Shown here one piece after another: positions 20,915 through 32,037 of a DNA stretch of 64,000 nt. The position numbers were made by a program, and so were the translations under genes. This DNA is from Rosa chinensis. Its lineage: Eukaryota > Streptophyta > Magnoliopsida > Rosales > Rosaceae. Under the pieces are notes generated by a model. The model was not told the origin of the DNA, did no database searches, and saw nothing but the letters and a program-made list of their open reading frames with translations. Position 1 is the first letter of the stretch, and each line of letters starts with the position of its first letter. Location of the stretch: assembly GCF_002994745.2 (NCBI RefSeq), contig NC_037091.1, positions 58,017,612 to 58,081,611 of the forward strand, read 5' to 3'.

Positions 20915-23747
20915 TGACAGGACCCGCCCCGGTTTTCACCCTGAAATCCGAAGAGGCCCTGCGGGGCCCACTTTAGAAGAAATTCTACCAAAAATTTGAC
21001 AGAACTTCCCATAAAAATGGACAACCCAAAACCTGTAGAAAAACATCCACACTTCTAAATCATCCATCCTTATTCTCCTGGAGCCACCCTGCTCCCTATA
21101 TCACAACATCTCACATAACTCATTTCATAAACAATTCTGAATTTAAGAATATTGATCTTATAGGTTATCAGAGCAATCTAATATACAGGCGAACAAGAGA
21201 ATAGAAAGCAAGATAAATGACCGATGCTTTTATAATGCGGAAGCTATGACAGCTATGCCTCAACCCCAAGTACGCTCGACCTCAAGCTAAACTGGCCTGC
21301 AAACTGGGCATTTAAAACCGAAGGGCCCAGGGGAAAACATTTAAAATCCGTTAGAGTGAGTGGACGAAAAATAAGTGATTTCAAATGAATAAATAAAACT
21401 TAATGCTTTCCCAAGTTATTCTCTAAAACCTCGCATGCAGTAACAATCTTGGAAATACTTTTAATCATCCTCTTTACTGAAATCTCAATCACGTAACAAG
21501 AACATCTTGAAATCTCTTAAAATCTCATCCTCAATCCTTATAAAAACATCCCTTTTCATGAGGCTCGTTTGATGACTAGAAAGGACTGCTGTCTAGTCAT
21601 CTCATGCCATCTAGGAGGGACTGCCACCCAGATGACGCATCGGAAGAGACTGCCAACCGGAATAGGAGGCGGTGGATAGATGGGACTGCCAATAGCCACA
21701 TGTAGTAGACGGGACTGCCGACTAACCACAGGTAGTAGACGGGACTGCCGACTAACTACCTCATGTCATCTGGAAGGGACTGCCAACCAGGTGACGCATC
21801 GGATGGGACTGCCAACCGAGCTGTAGTCTGGAAGGGACTGCCAACCAGACTATTACCTAGAAGGGACTGCCAACTAGGTAAGATACGCATGCTCCAAAAC
21901 TGGCCTCCTTAATAAACTGAATAGCCTCCTCAAGAACTGAACATAACCTCTTTCAATCACTTGCTTTCGGAAAGAAACTCAATATTACCTCAATAAATCA
22001 ATAATAATTCACCGAAAGCATAACTCAGTAATAACTCACTAACTCAATCCTCGATATCTCAATAAATCCTCGAAAGCATAATCACATACTCTATAATTCA
22101 ATAATTGCTTTCGGAAAGAAAGCTCCATCTAACCCAAGTCTGATAAGTGCGGAATTCAAAACCCAATAAATCTCGATAAATCAATCATGCTCAAATATTT
22201 GCTAAATCCCTCGCACTCGTATATCTTCATAAAAACTGATATTCGAAAACAATAATTCTCATAATATTTTTCCGAATCAGTCACTTCCCGAAAATCATTT
22301 CCCAACTCAATAACTCATAAATAATTAGCTTGAAAATCTATTGAAAGCCCTCGGGAAGGAAATCCACTAAAAATCCCGTGACTCATAGAGCATAATAAAT
22401 CTCAAGAAATCAAGCTCATAAACTCATAATACTCAATAATTCAAATAATAAATTAAACCACAATCGGAAATTAATAATATACTGCATGCACATTTAATTT
22501 AAAATAAATGTCCACTCACAGTACTATTTAGGCGACCATGCATACAAGTTCCTTCGTCGAGCAATAGCTCGGTACATCGCCCTGTACACAATTATATTCC
22601 GTGAATAGTTATTTGACAAATTAATACGATTCCTAAAATCAATTCCTCATAATTACATCTCCACTTCTCCTTGGATGCAACCCAAATTATACCACTAATA
22701 CCAATTCGTTAATTTAAAGGTTCCAAGGCAGAACCGAGAGATATCCGACGGTCGGATTCTCGTAATTCGATAATCGAAACCCTAAACTTCAAAAATTCAT
22801 AATTAATTCCAAGCTTCTCCAAAATTCACCAAACTTCACATACAAGATCTATGATAATTATAGAATTTAACTAGCCAGAAATTGAAATTAAAAAGCTACC
22901 CTAGCCACCGCTACCGCCGCCCATAGTGGCGGCACCGCCGCCACCGCCACCAGCTCCGATGGCCACCAAACTTTGGCAGCAACACCTACTCAACGGACCC
23001 AATAATTCTTTCAACTGTAACCAAGTTAGAAAATGAGCGGAAGTACCTCAACAATTAAGGAGAAGCTTGAACTCAAACTGTGAATAGTGACCGTAATCTT
23101 CCAATCGTCGATTCTTCCTCTACACTGCAAATCGTGGCTCAAGGCTAGGGGGAAAATGATCCTTGGCAAAAACTGAACCTTCGACGCCGGTTTGGTGGCC
23201 GGAGATGGCCGGAATCGAGAGAAATCGGCGTTGACTCAAACTGCTACAGTAAAGTTTCCGGGCTTGATTCTTCGTTTTCCGTCCAAACCGCCGTGAGTTA
23301 TCGCCGTGGGGAGGTTGGGTAGGAGTAGAGGAGTCCAGCAATGGCACTTGTTCGTTCCCAGGTGGCCGGAATCAAGAGGTGGCTGGAGTTGCAGAGAAGA
23401 GGGAGAGAGACGCGGGGAGGAGGAGAGAGAGAGAGAAAAGAAAAATTACCGGCCCCAACAGTAAAAATTCAAATTTATACTTTCTACCAATGAACAGTAA
23501 CTTTACTATTTCGCTTGTAACTTTCACATACGAACTCCGATTTTTACGCACCACATATGCACGCGCTCAGTTTAACATCCTCTACGATTTCCATGAAGAA
23601 CATTTTCCCAAATTTTGACCCGAACAAAAAGTCAACTTTTAGGGCCCCATAAAATGTCGAAACAGAGCCAAAAAGTAAATGTTAATGTCGTTTACCCATC
23701 GAAAAACTTGTAAACTGGTAAATTCGGGTTCGGGACGTCACATGGGA
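20908..23747. mobile_element. 2.8-kb TG...CA insertion (solo LTR or non-autonomous element)
   Basis: A 7-bp repeat CATGGGA flanks the insertion (20908-20914 and 23741-23747), and the split Copia pol sequence resumes on both sides. The body 20915-23740 starts TGACAGGACCCGCCCC and ends GGGACGTCA, so the ends are TG...CA with weak inverted similarity. It carries no transposase or reverse transcriptase that I can read. It holds a field of GGGACTGCCAAC motifs and a GC-rich stretch near 22900-23440. A large solo LTR is one reading, but the 7-bp duplication is longer than the usual 5 bp. Confidence 0.72.
21560..21885. repeat. array of GGGACTGCCAAC-type motifs
   Basis: At least nine copies of (GG)GACTGCC(AAC/GAC) occur at irregular 25-50 bp spacing, each embedded in short palindromic flanks such as CATCTGGAAGG...CCAGGTGA. 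The flanks differ between copies, so it looks like a set of small potential hairpins more than a simple tandem array. Confidence 0.7.
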
Positions 23748-25340
23748 GGCCCGTGGGTTCGAATGATACTTTGGCACACTCCAATCATTTGATCATCGAC
23801 ACTCAAAATCTGTCTCATGAGTATCTTCCGGGTTATGGTTATCGTCGGGGGACACCTTAATGTCAGAACCTATTCTTGATAATATAGAGCTCTATGAAAA
23901 TTACACTAGTGTACATGAGACGTAGGATAGAAACTCCATCATAATGATGATGTAGTTGCGCATGCGCATGAGTTTGTTGAGTCTGATGATATCGAACCAC
24001 GCTCCGTTGATGAATAAATGCCAACGTAGAGAAATTTTGCCTAAATGGAAAGATGCAATCCAGGTTAAGTTGGATTCTCTAACGAAGAGGAATGTTTTTG
24101 AGCCAGTGATGCCAACACTTCTTGACATAAAACCTGTTGACTAATGGGTCTTCTTTAGAAAGCGTGATGGGAAAAAGTGATAGCAATCTCACCTTATAGA
24201 GCAAGGCTTCTCATAAAAACGCCTTGGAATCGACTACGATGAGACATATTCTCTCGTAATGGATGTCATTGCACTCCATTACCCTGTCAGTTTGGTAATT
24301 TCCGAATAACTGATCATGCAGCTTACGAATGTGGTCACTATGTATCTCTATGGAGATCTAGATACGGAATGTACATGAAGGTTCATGGTGAACTTCATTT
24401 ACCCAAGTCAAGTGGCTCTAAACCACGGAGCGCGTTTTACAAAGAGGTTGAAACATTCACTAAAGTGACTACTTGATTGGGAAGGGATATGCCCACGCGT
24501 TTCCATAACAAGTTTCGGATTCTATCGAGGTTCATGTTGGACATGATCTTCATTGGAAGCCCTTGAACGGTTAAGGGAAACCACTGAACACTTGAAATCT
24601 GAGTTTAAGATGAAAGATTTTGGGAGAACACGATTATGATGTCTCGGTTTGGAACTTGAGTATCGTGTTGATAGATGCTTAGGCATTTTGACAAGGTCAA
24701 GCCTTCAAGCACCCCCATGATTGTCCGTAGTCTTGATCTTGAAAAGGATCTTCTTCGTCCGAAGGATGATGACGAAGATGTGCTAGGGGCAGAAATGCCC
24801 TAGTTAAGTGCAATAGGTGCATTATTGTACTTAGCTTAATGCACAAGACCAGACATCTCATTTACAGTGAACTTGTTAGCTAAGATATAGCTCTGCGCCA
24901 ACGCGACGCCATTGGATTGGTGTAAAAGATATCTTTCAGTACTTGAGATGTACGATTGATATGGGCTTGATCTATCCCTATAGAGAGATGATGGATTTGA
25001 ACACATCACACACCAAGAATGCCACCAACACTGGCCTGCGTCCACTATCCCCATCCCAAAACAACATGTGTTTTGGGCATGTTCGAACAATTGTGGTTTG
25101 AAGTCTACTACAAATGAGCTTATGAGCATTTAGGATAATGCTGCTTGTTTTGAACAAATGAAGTAAGGCTACATCAAAAGCGACAACACCAAGCATAATC
25201 AGCAACAACAACTCTCCTTATGATCAAAGTGAACTAGGTTCGATGTGAGAACAGTGTGGCAGACTTGCTCACTAAGTCATTGCCTAAATTCCACTTTCGA
25301 GAAACATGTTGGTAGCATCGTTTGCAGAAGTTATCGGAAC
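23748..25340 (+). pseudogene. reverse transcriptase and RNase H remnant of the old Copia element
   Basis: Nucleotide-level match to the intact pol at 33890-35950, including the segments around the RT start (KWKDAIQVKLDSLTKR, 24040-24090), the dimer with GAGCGCGTTTT near 24428, and the terminal RNase H/TKSL region near 25255. Many stops and frameshifts; the YVDD box is not intact. Confidence 0.8.
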
Positions 25341-25522
25341 TCCTATGACCGTAGTCATCAGGGGGAGATGTCTACATGTATGGTCTCGAAACGTGAATGG
25401 TGTATTGTGCTCTTTTTCCCCTTCGACCGAGGTTATTTTTGTCCCACTGGTTTTTTTTTACTCGGCAAGGTTTTTAATGAGGCAACGAGAGGAGCACCAC
25501 GTTTGGGCGACACAAGAGGGAG

Positions 25523-25759
25523 TGTTCAAGTAAATCAAGAATATGTGTCTGACCCAAACTCTAGGTTACTTGACCTAGTTGTAATAGGGTTTAGAATTAG
25601 AGATATTCTCGGAGATATTCATAGATATCCGATTAATTATACGATTATCTTTCTTTGTACAACTCTGATTCTATGTCTTGTAATCCTCTATATAAAGAGG
25701 CCCATATTATCAATGAAAGCACGACTCAATTCTCTCCCAATTTCAGTTTTCCTTAAACA
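25523..25759 (+). repeat. 3' LTR of the old Copia element
   Basis: 237 bp, preceded by a purine-rich tract (CACAAGAGGGAG). Ends CTTAAACA, followed by the GCAAC target duplication. Confidence 0.92.
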
Positions 25760-26083
25760 GCAACTAGATTTTGTCAACTCATTTAATTTCTTGTAATGGC
25801 CCCCAATTTTATATAAGAGTAAATTTGGGAATGAGAATGAGTTCATCCCAATATAGAATTTTCTCAAATCTATTATCACTTATAATTTTGTATGGTAATT
25901 AAGAGCGAAATCCGCCATTTGCTTTCAATTTTTGAATTGGTTCTCTTTATTTTCACTATATCAATTGAGTATGTTTCCTTCTATTGAGTCCCCTTCTTTA
26001 TAATCTTACCAAATTGTTCCGTCATAACTATTGTGGATTGATCAAGTTGTCCACAACAGAATAGATTACCCATGTTCTCTTAA

Positions 26084-26430
26084 TTATAACTAGAGAAAAT
26101 ATTTCAAACAGTACCTAAATTAAGGCCGACTCCTAACTTCAGTACCCGACTGTGCAAAACTATCACTTTGGTACCCCAAGTTTGAAGCTCGATCCAAGAA
26201 TGGTACACGCCATCCATCACAGCGTTAAGTCTTTGCTACGTGGCAAACCATGTGTTCCCTCAAAATATGCCACGTGGTTAGCTAGTTAACGCCGTGATGG
26301 ACGGCGTGTACCATTCTTGGGTCGGACTTCAAACTTGGGGTACCAAAGTGATAGTTTTGCATAGTCGGGTACTAAAGTTAAGAATGAGCCTTAGTTCAGG
26401 TACTGTTTGTAACATTTTCTCTTAAAACTA
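26084..26430. mobile_element. Mutator-like MITE, 329 bp
   Basis: 9-bp flanks TTATAACTA (26084-26092) and TTAAAACTA (26422-26430), one mismatch. Inside, arms of about 130 bp are inverted repeats (GAGAAAATATTTCAAACAG at the left, GTTTGTAACATTTTCTC at the right), meeting around a short core near 26240-26275. Confidence 0.85.
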
Positions 26431-26755
26431 TGGTAACACCGACCTTTGCAATTGACAAAGAAGATAAAGAGCTATTGCTCTTATCATAATTCTTCATGGT
26501 TGAATTGATAGAGATTAAAAAAAAAAAGCAAAAAATAATTAAAAAAAGAAGAAGAACAACAAAGGGTATTGCATGTTGAACATATATACAAATTTAATTG
26601 TTCAAGGGTGTTTTGGTGAAATTAATTAAGGATGTGTACTTAGTTTTTTTTTTGAAATGATACTTAGTTTCTTCAGTATTAAAAAAGTGATTTGGAGGTT
26701 TAATAAATAGGAGAGGTCTAAATATCAAATACAGAACTCCAACTGAAATATATAT

Positions 26756-27120
26756 GTTTTGAGGCAGACGTCCGCACTGCTGCAAAATTGCGGACATCCA
26801 TGCTTTTGCATCGATCAGGCGCTGACGGTGGAGCGGCTCTTGCCGGACGGAGGCCAGGGGCATCCCGGACGGCTTCACCATGAAGATAAAGGGCAAGGAG
26901 ATCGAGGTCGAAGATTCTGGGCAGCGACCTCACCTGAAACTTCAAGCCCAATCAAGGTCGACTGCAAACTGGTAGCCGACGAGTCCACTGGCAAGAAGAA
27001 ACTCAAGATCGACATCTGACCTCCATCTGGTAAGAGCCGCGTCGCCGTCGGTGCTTGATCGCTGCAGAAACATGGATGCCCGCACTTTTGCGGCACTGCA
27101 AACATCCGCTTCTGATCATC
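26756..27120. mobile_element. GC-rich terminal-inverted-repeat element, class uncertain
   Basis: About 100-bp imperfect inverted arms (left 26761-26865, right 27015-27120) share GCGGACATCCATG and GCGGCTCTT blocks. The core (26880-27015) is GC-rich with an ORF-like start MKIKGKEIEVED. AATATATAT-type sequence flanks both sides, which would fit a 9-bp duplication, but the flanks are low-complexity. Confidence 0.55.
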
Positions 27121-27479
27121 TCTAATATATATATATAACTAAAATACTCTAGCCGGCTACATAATATATCCAAAATTTTCTAAACTCCGTAACGTTGGTG
27201 CCTTGGTGGCAACCACCACTATTGGCTGAGCTAAAATTGAAAACTTGGGTAGGTCAAATTGATCGAGTATGAGTTATAGTACTATAGGCTGAAGACAAAA
27301 CATTTAAGTGAATTAGATTTAAAAAGGCTACACTTTTTTAGTTGAGTAAATACACATTTGTGCTCCGCTCTTCATCTACCAACGCATCCTAATTCAAGAG
27401 ATTTTGATTCTTTATACTTTTCTTTATAATTTACATGAAACGCGCTTAAGATTGATCACTCACAACCTCTTATATTATC

Positions 27480-27830
27480 GGCATGCCACGCGAGACGAGG
27501 AGGATGTTGCGCCTCCGTGCTTCCTCCCAATCTACCAGAGTGTTGGGCAGCTTTAACCATCTGTCGCATGTACTGCATGTGAGTCTGTAACGTAGAAGCT
27601 TACTAATTCTATATTCTGCGTTATCAATATGTATTAACTAAAGTGATAAGTATAGAACATAATAGATCCACAAAGATAAAGACATATACATGATAGAACC
27701 AAGGCTTATCAGATAAACCCTCTACTGAATCAGGTGATGAAGAGAACGGCTCTTTAGGTGGAGAAGAAGATAAAGCTTGTGAAGAGTTTTGTTTGAGTGT
27801 GTGCTCATTTTGCATTATGCAAGTGAAAAG
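27480..27830 (-). other. orphan exon-like sequences, no gene assigned
   Basis: A minus-strand ORF starts at 27815 with MQNEHTLKQNSS and contains a serine/proline-rich stretch then GLSDKPWFYH, with a donor-like CAT|GTATAT after it. An acceptor-like TACAG precedes a second open piece (THMQYMRQMVKAAQHSG) at about 27585 going down, and the frame is kept. I do not recognise the family. It may be a remnant of a host gene cut off by transposons, or chance. Confidence 0.2.
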
Positions 27831-28573
27831 TATTAATCAAGTAAACTCACAATTGAGTGGCACCGAGGAGATCCAGTTTTACAGTGATTTGGTCTTCTCT
27901 TCGAATCTGGGATCTGGGGACAAAGAAAGAGATTTTGACGTTGGAATTTACGTGAGTTTTCGCCTCTTATGACTTATGAGTCAAATTTTTAAACATCTAT
28001 TTATGTCTTTTGTTGGTTTTTACTTTAATCTTGCTCTACACTATGATGTCAGTGAAATTTGAATGTCTGTACAATATATTTTTAGCGCTGACCATGATTA
28101 ATTATTCTTAACTTCTTATTAATAATCAGGATATCCATGAACAATTGTAATCAAGTTAAATTAATATATTATTTTTCTCTGCTAAAAAAACAAAACAAAA
28201 AATTGCCACATGGCTGATACCAAACTATGCCACTATGGTATAATTTTTGTAATTTTTAACATATTTCTAGATAAAATTGTCCTATTAATGATTCGTTAGC
28301 GTATGTATGATACTGCTCAAGTGCTTAGTGCTTAGCTAAAAGCAACTCTGTTGTTGGCTACTTGTTGCCAAAAAAGAAAAACTTTATCAGCATAAATTGA
28401 TGGCTATCGTACTTTCCATGATATCTGGAAGATGGATCAACATGGCTTGGACGGCGACCAACCTTTGTTGTCTTAGTGCCGGAGAGAAGTTAAGAAAGGG
28501 CGTTCTTACCTAACTAGACTTGATCCACCCATATTCATGTTGATGCATTTGAATCCGAACGAACTACACATGA

Positions 28574-29510
28574 ATGTTAGGTAGACCTGTAAATAGACCG
28601 GATTTTGATCTGAACCCGTTCCAGATCCGTGGCTATTGGACTAGATTTGGATCAAAAATTTTGATCCGTTGATCCGTTAATGATCCGAATTGGTTAATCA
28701 GTTTATTTAATAGATCAAATATGGATTTAGGTTGATCAGATCCTTTAATGATCCGGCCAGTTTTCTTAATAGTAAAATATTATTTTTTATCAATATATTA
28801 TTATTATTTTTAAATATAAAATATAAATATGAAGAATTTCTAATACAATTTTTTTTGCAGAAATCTAAGGGACAGTCCATCACCTAAGATTCCCTAAAAC
28901 CCTAAAGAAACTTACCGGGTTCAATGCCTCTTCTGCCAGTTAAGCCTGCAGTGGGCGGATTTCTCGCCCGGAGGAAGGGGTGGGTTTAGTTGTATTAGAA
29001 TAGCCGTAGGAACAAACTGTCTTGGTATTTGATCGATTCTTTTGTTAGCATGAACATGAATTAGATTCCCAACTTAGGCAATCCTCTCATGGGAGAGCTT
29101 AGCTTAAGAAGATCACAAAAGTTCATGTGACCTGCGGAACCATGGCAATTAGGATTTCAAGACACATCAACTCCTATGATGCAAGGAAGAAGTATTAAGA
29201 ATTTTGATAATGTAATTCTACTTTTGGTGATATTTTTCATGTTGTTTTAATATTTTATTAATATCTTATGAGGTATCATGATATAAATTTAATATTACTA
29301 TTTAAAATTTTAAAATATTTGAAATTATAAACGGGTCGGATTAGCGGATCGAGTATCCGTTAATCCGGCAGATACGGATTTGGATCAAGCTATCAATGAT
29401 CCGCCGGGTTAACGGAGCGGGTTTGGATAGAATTTTTTTTTTTAAGTAAACGGATTTGAATTTAAGTCGATCCGATCAAAATCCGGTTCATTTATAGGTC
29501 TAATATTAGG
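28574..29510. mobile_element. non-autonomous hAT element, 921 bp
   Basis: Flanks ATGTTAGG (28574-28581) and ATATTAGG (29503-29510), 8 bp with one mismatch. Ends TAGACCTGTAAATAGACCGG and its imperfect complement at 29470-29502. Subterminal GATCCG/CGGATC repeats are frequent. No transposase. The young Copia element inserted immediately beyond its right flank. Confidence 0.82.
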
Positions 29511-29515
29511 TACTA

Positions 29516-29722
29516 TGTTGAAGGAAAATCAAGTTTAGTGTGCCTTATCAAACTAGGAATAGGAATAGGAGAGAAGGTTCTAGATTTCCCAATCCTACAC
29601 GGATTGGTATTCCTTGTAACATTAGATTATGCACTTTGTAATCCCTATATATAGGGCTCCTATTCTCTATAATGAAACACACTTCTCTCATCAATCTCTC
29701 TCAATACCAATATACTTAAACA
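29516..29722 (+). repeat. 5' LTR of the young Copia element
   Basis: TGTTGAAGG...TTAAACA. Contains the TATA-like CCCTATATATAGGG (29643-29656), also a palindrome, then a CT-rich leader. Same sequence as 36163-36369 by eye. Confidence 0.95.
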
Positions 29723-30545
29723 CGTTATCAGCACGACTCTAGCCATAAAGAAAAAAAGAAAAAAAACCCCACAAAACTTCCTTTGCCAAAAATCTGCCGC
29801 AAGCTCTTGCCTGCAGCCTTCTGTCTACCTGCGTGCCGACTACCCCAGCAGCCCTGCTGCCTGCCTTCCCTGCGCGCCTGTGCGTCTGCAGCCCCGCGTC
29901 GCTGCCCTGCTGCTCCTGCAGCTCTGCCGCACATCTGCTGCCCCGCGCACACCTGCCCCCGCAGCCCGTACGCACACCTGCGTTCGCTGCTGCCTTGCCC
30001 GCAACAACTGCTGCCCCGCAACCGGCCTGCCTACTTCGCGCCCGTAGCCCCTGCACCCCCTGCTGCCCCTGCAGCACACCTGCAACTCACTGCCACTGCA
30101 GCCCCTGCTGCCGTGCACCACTGCACACCTTTACTCGACTCGCTTCGTTCCATCACGCCTGCATCGACACGCGCGTGATCCAAAACCAAAAAGTAAGTAT
30201 CCAAAAGAGTAAGTTTTAAAGTTCCTAAATTGAAATTCTTTCTTTTTCTCGGGGACTTAAAAACCTCCCTTCTTCTTCATCCCACCTTTCTTATAACGTG
30301 GGTTCGATCATTGAAAAGCGGAATCGTGGGGATTCACGCAATTAACGAACTAAGAGCGTTCGTAAGACTTCGGACTAAGAGCGTCCGCAAGCATCGATTT
30401 ATGACCTTATAAACATCATTGTTTCGGTCTAATCCAATTTTCTTGGAAATCGATTTCTTGGTAGCATAGCTCGGAAATCTTAAATATTTAGTTGTCGTGG
30501 AAGTTTTAACTCCGAAACTAATATATTTCTTCTTCTTATTTCAGG
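29723..30545 (+). promoter_or_regulatory. untranslated leader of the young Copia element with a likely intron
   Basis: Starts with the primer-binding region. From about 29800 to 30170 it is strongly C-rich (CTGCCTGC, GCAGCCCC units) and gives long ORFs in several frames on both strands, a composition effect. A consensus donor AAAAA|GTAAGTAT lies at 30192/30193, and an acceptor TTCTTATTTCAG ends at 30544, one base before the gag ATG. This suggests a leader intron of about 352 bp. The old Copia element has a comparable donor/acceptor pair. Confidence 0.5.
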
Positions 30546-31658
30546 ATGTCGAAACTTGACTTTCCTGCACTTACCTCAACTGGCTCGGAATATCATAGTT
30601 GGGCCACGGATGTTGAGCACCATCTCACTTCAAAAGGGATCCTACCCTTAATTCAAGCTCCTAATCCTACTCTCATATTTGAGCGTACGGCTACGAACAA
30701 TGCCACCGCCCTCATCTTGATGAGGCGCCACATGGATAAATCACTCCGACTGGAGTACATGGCAATCAAGGATGCTAGAGAATTATGGGTCGCGCTAGAA
30801 GAGCGATTTGGAAATATCAAGGATACCCTCCTCCCTGACTTGAAAGTTCAATGGGGCAATCTACGATTCGCCGACTTCAAGTCTGTAGCTGAATATAATT
30901 CAGAAGTTCTACGCCTCAAAACCATGTTGGGGTTCTGTGGACAACCCGTCACAGAGCAAGAACTAATTGAGAAAACTCTCTCCACCTTCCCCGTCTCAGC
31001 AATTTTGCTCTCAAAGCAATATCGAACGGAATTCGATACTAGACGGATCACGAGATTTCATCAGCTCATTACTATTATGTCTGTAGCTGAAAAGCATGAT
31101 AATATCCTCGTGAAGAATTATAATTCAAGGCCTATCGGAACTAAGAGCGTTCATGAGGTGAATTATAATAATGCACCCAAAGGAGGGCGCAAGGAGCGGA
31201 ACCCTAAGAATAAGGGACACAACGGACGTTCTGGTCCATATAACCGCCCTACAAAGGAAGGTACTCGTCAGAATGAAGGACGATCACGTGGCAATACATG
31301 GCAACGTGGGAGAGGAGGCCGTGGGGCTCCAGGACATGGAGGAACCACCCAGGGCCGTGGGAATGGCGCCAACTCCTATGGGGGACGCCACCCAAGTGCA
31401 AACAATGCACCTCAATTAAAGGGAGGAAATCACAATGACATGTGTCATCGATGTGGATCTAGTGAGCACTGGTTCAAACAATGCAACGCAAGCAAACAAT
31501 TAGCTGCGCATTACAAGGCATTTAGAGACTTCAGAGAGCATGAAGCCAATTTTGCCGAAAATATAGAAGAAGATGGTGATGATGCCGACGTCAATCTCAC
31601 CATAGCGGACTTCAAATCTGACAAAGAATTGCACAAGGATGTTGCAGATTTTGATTAG
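30546..31658 (+). CDS. gag: Copia gag, intact (370 aa)
   Basis: Nucleocapsid/capsid protein that packages element RNA in virus-like particles. Starts MSKLDFPALTSTGSEYHSWA, a Copia gag (UBN2/DUF4219-like) N-terminus. The middle region has ELWVALEERFGNIKDTLLP and later a basic, glycine/arginine-rich stretch (about residues 215-290). A CCHC knuckle CHRCGSSEHWFKQC (C-x2-C-x4-H-x4-C) lies at about residues 298-312, followed by an acidic C-terminus ending HKDVADFD. The ORF ends in TAG and is not joined to pol, unlike most Copia elements. Start chosen at the ATG immediately after the acceptor-like CAGG and aligned with the old gag. Confidence 0.95.
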   Translation: MSKLDFPALTSTGSEYHSWATDVEHHLTSKGILPLIQAPNPTLIFERTATNNATALILMRRHMDKSLRLEYMAIKDARELWVALEERFGNIKDTLLPDLKVQWGNLRFADFKSVAEYNSEVLRLKTMLGFCGQPVTEQELIEKTLSTFPVSAILLSKQYRTEFDTRRITRFHQLITIMSVAEKHDNILVKNYNSRPIGTKSVHEVNYNNAPKGGRKERNPKNKGHNGRSGPYNRPTKEGTRQNEGRSRGNTWQRGRGGRGAPGHGGTTQGRGNGANSYGGRHPSANNAPQLKGGNHNDMCHRCGSSEHWFKQCNASKQLAAHYKAFRDFREHEANFAENIEEDGDDADVNLTIADFKSDKELHKDVADFD

Positions 31659-32037
31659 TATAGTCCTTTACTTTTCCAAGAATTATGTAATGGCTATTAT
31701 GCCTTAAATCAATAAAATGACTTATTGTATTAACTTTTTCCCTCTAGGCGTACTCAAGAGTACTTGTGATGTCTAGGCAAGGTTTGATCTGAGAGAACGG
31801 TTTTAAAAGTGAGCAACGCTCCACCAAAATCTCGCCTTACCTTACCTGGTCACAACTAAATTGAAATTACCGAAAGGATTGAGTGACTACGATTTGTCTA
31901 CGGTTTGATTTTTATATTGGATTAGATTTTGGTCAAGAAACTTTGATGTAATCATTGGCTATTATTAATAAAGTATCGATTTATTTTATTCAAATGTCTT
32001 GGACATATTCTAAATTCGAACTTTATTATTTTTCAGT
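31659..32037 (+). promoter_or_regulatory. gag-pol spacer ending in a splice-acceptor-like site
   Basis: 379 bp without a long ORF. It ends TTATTATTTTTCAG (AG at 32035-32036), a strong plant 3' splice site, one base before the pol ATG at 32038. Together with the leader donor at 30193 it could produce a spliced pol mRNA that skips gag. The spacer is present, though decayed, in the old Copia element too, so it belongs to the family. Confidence 0.45.

Larger units (their letters stand above)
15492..25759 (+). mobile_element. degenerate Copia LTR retrotransposon with nested insertions
   Basis: Bounded by two 237-bp LTRs (TGTT...ACA) and a 5-bp target duplication GCAAC (15487-15491 and 25760-25764). 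It keeps gag and pol remnants in normal Copia order (gag, protease, integrase, RT, RNase H) but all are broken. Two later elements sit inside: a hAT at 18542-19627 and a TG...CA element at 20915-23740. Without them the element would be about 6.3 kb. By eye the LTRs differ at roughly 15-18 sites plus small indels, about 7 percent, so it is much older than its relative at 29516. Confidence 0.93.

Noticed and set aside
21560..21885. CRISPR-like spaced repeats
   Set aside because: Plant nuclear DNA, irregular spacing, degenerate motifs with palindromic flanks inside a transposon.
15424..25780. A shared 16-bp TAGATTTTGTCAACTC on both sides of the old Copia element (15424-15439 and 25765-25780)
   Set aside because: Could suggest a longer target duplication, but the true 5-bp duplication GCAAC abuts both LTRs and the 16-bp copies lie at unequal distances; probably a local repeat of the older element.
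29728..30219. Several overlapping ORFs of 93-131 codons on both strands
   Set aside because: They arise from the C-rich composition of the Copia leader; no start context, domain or conservation, and both strands are open.
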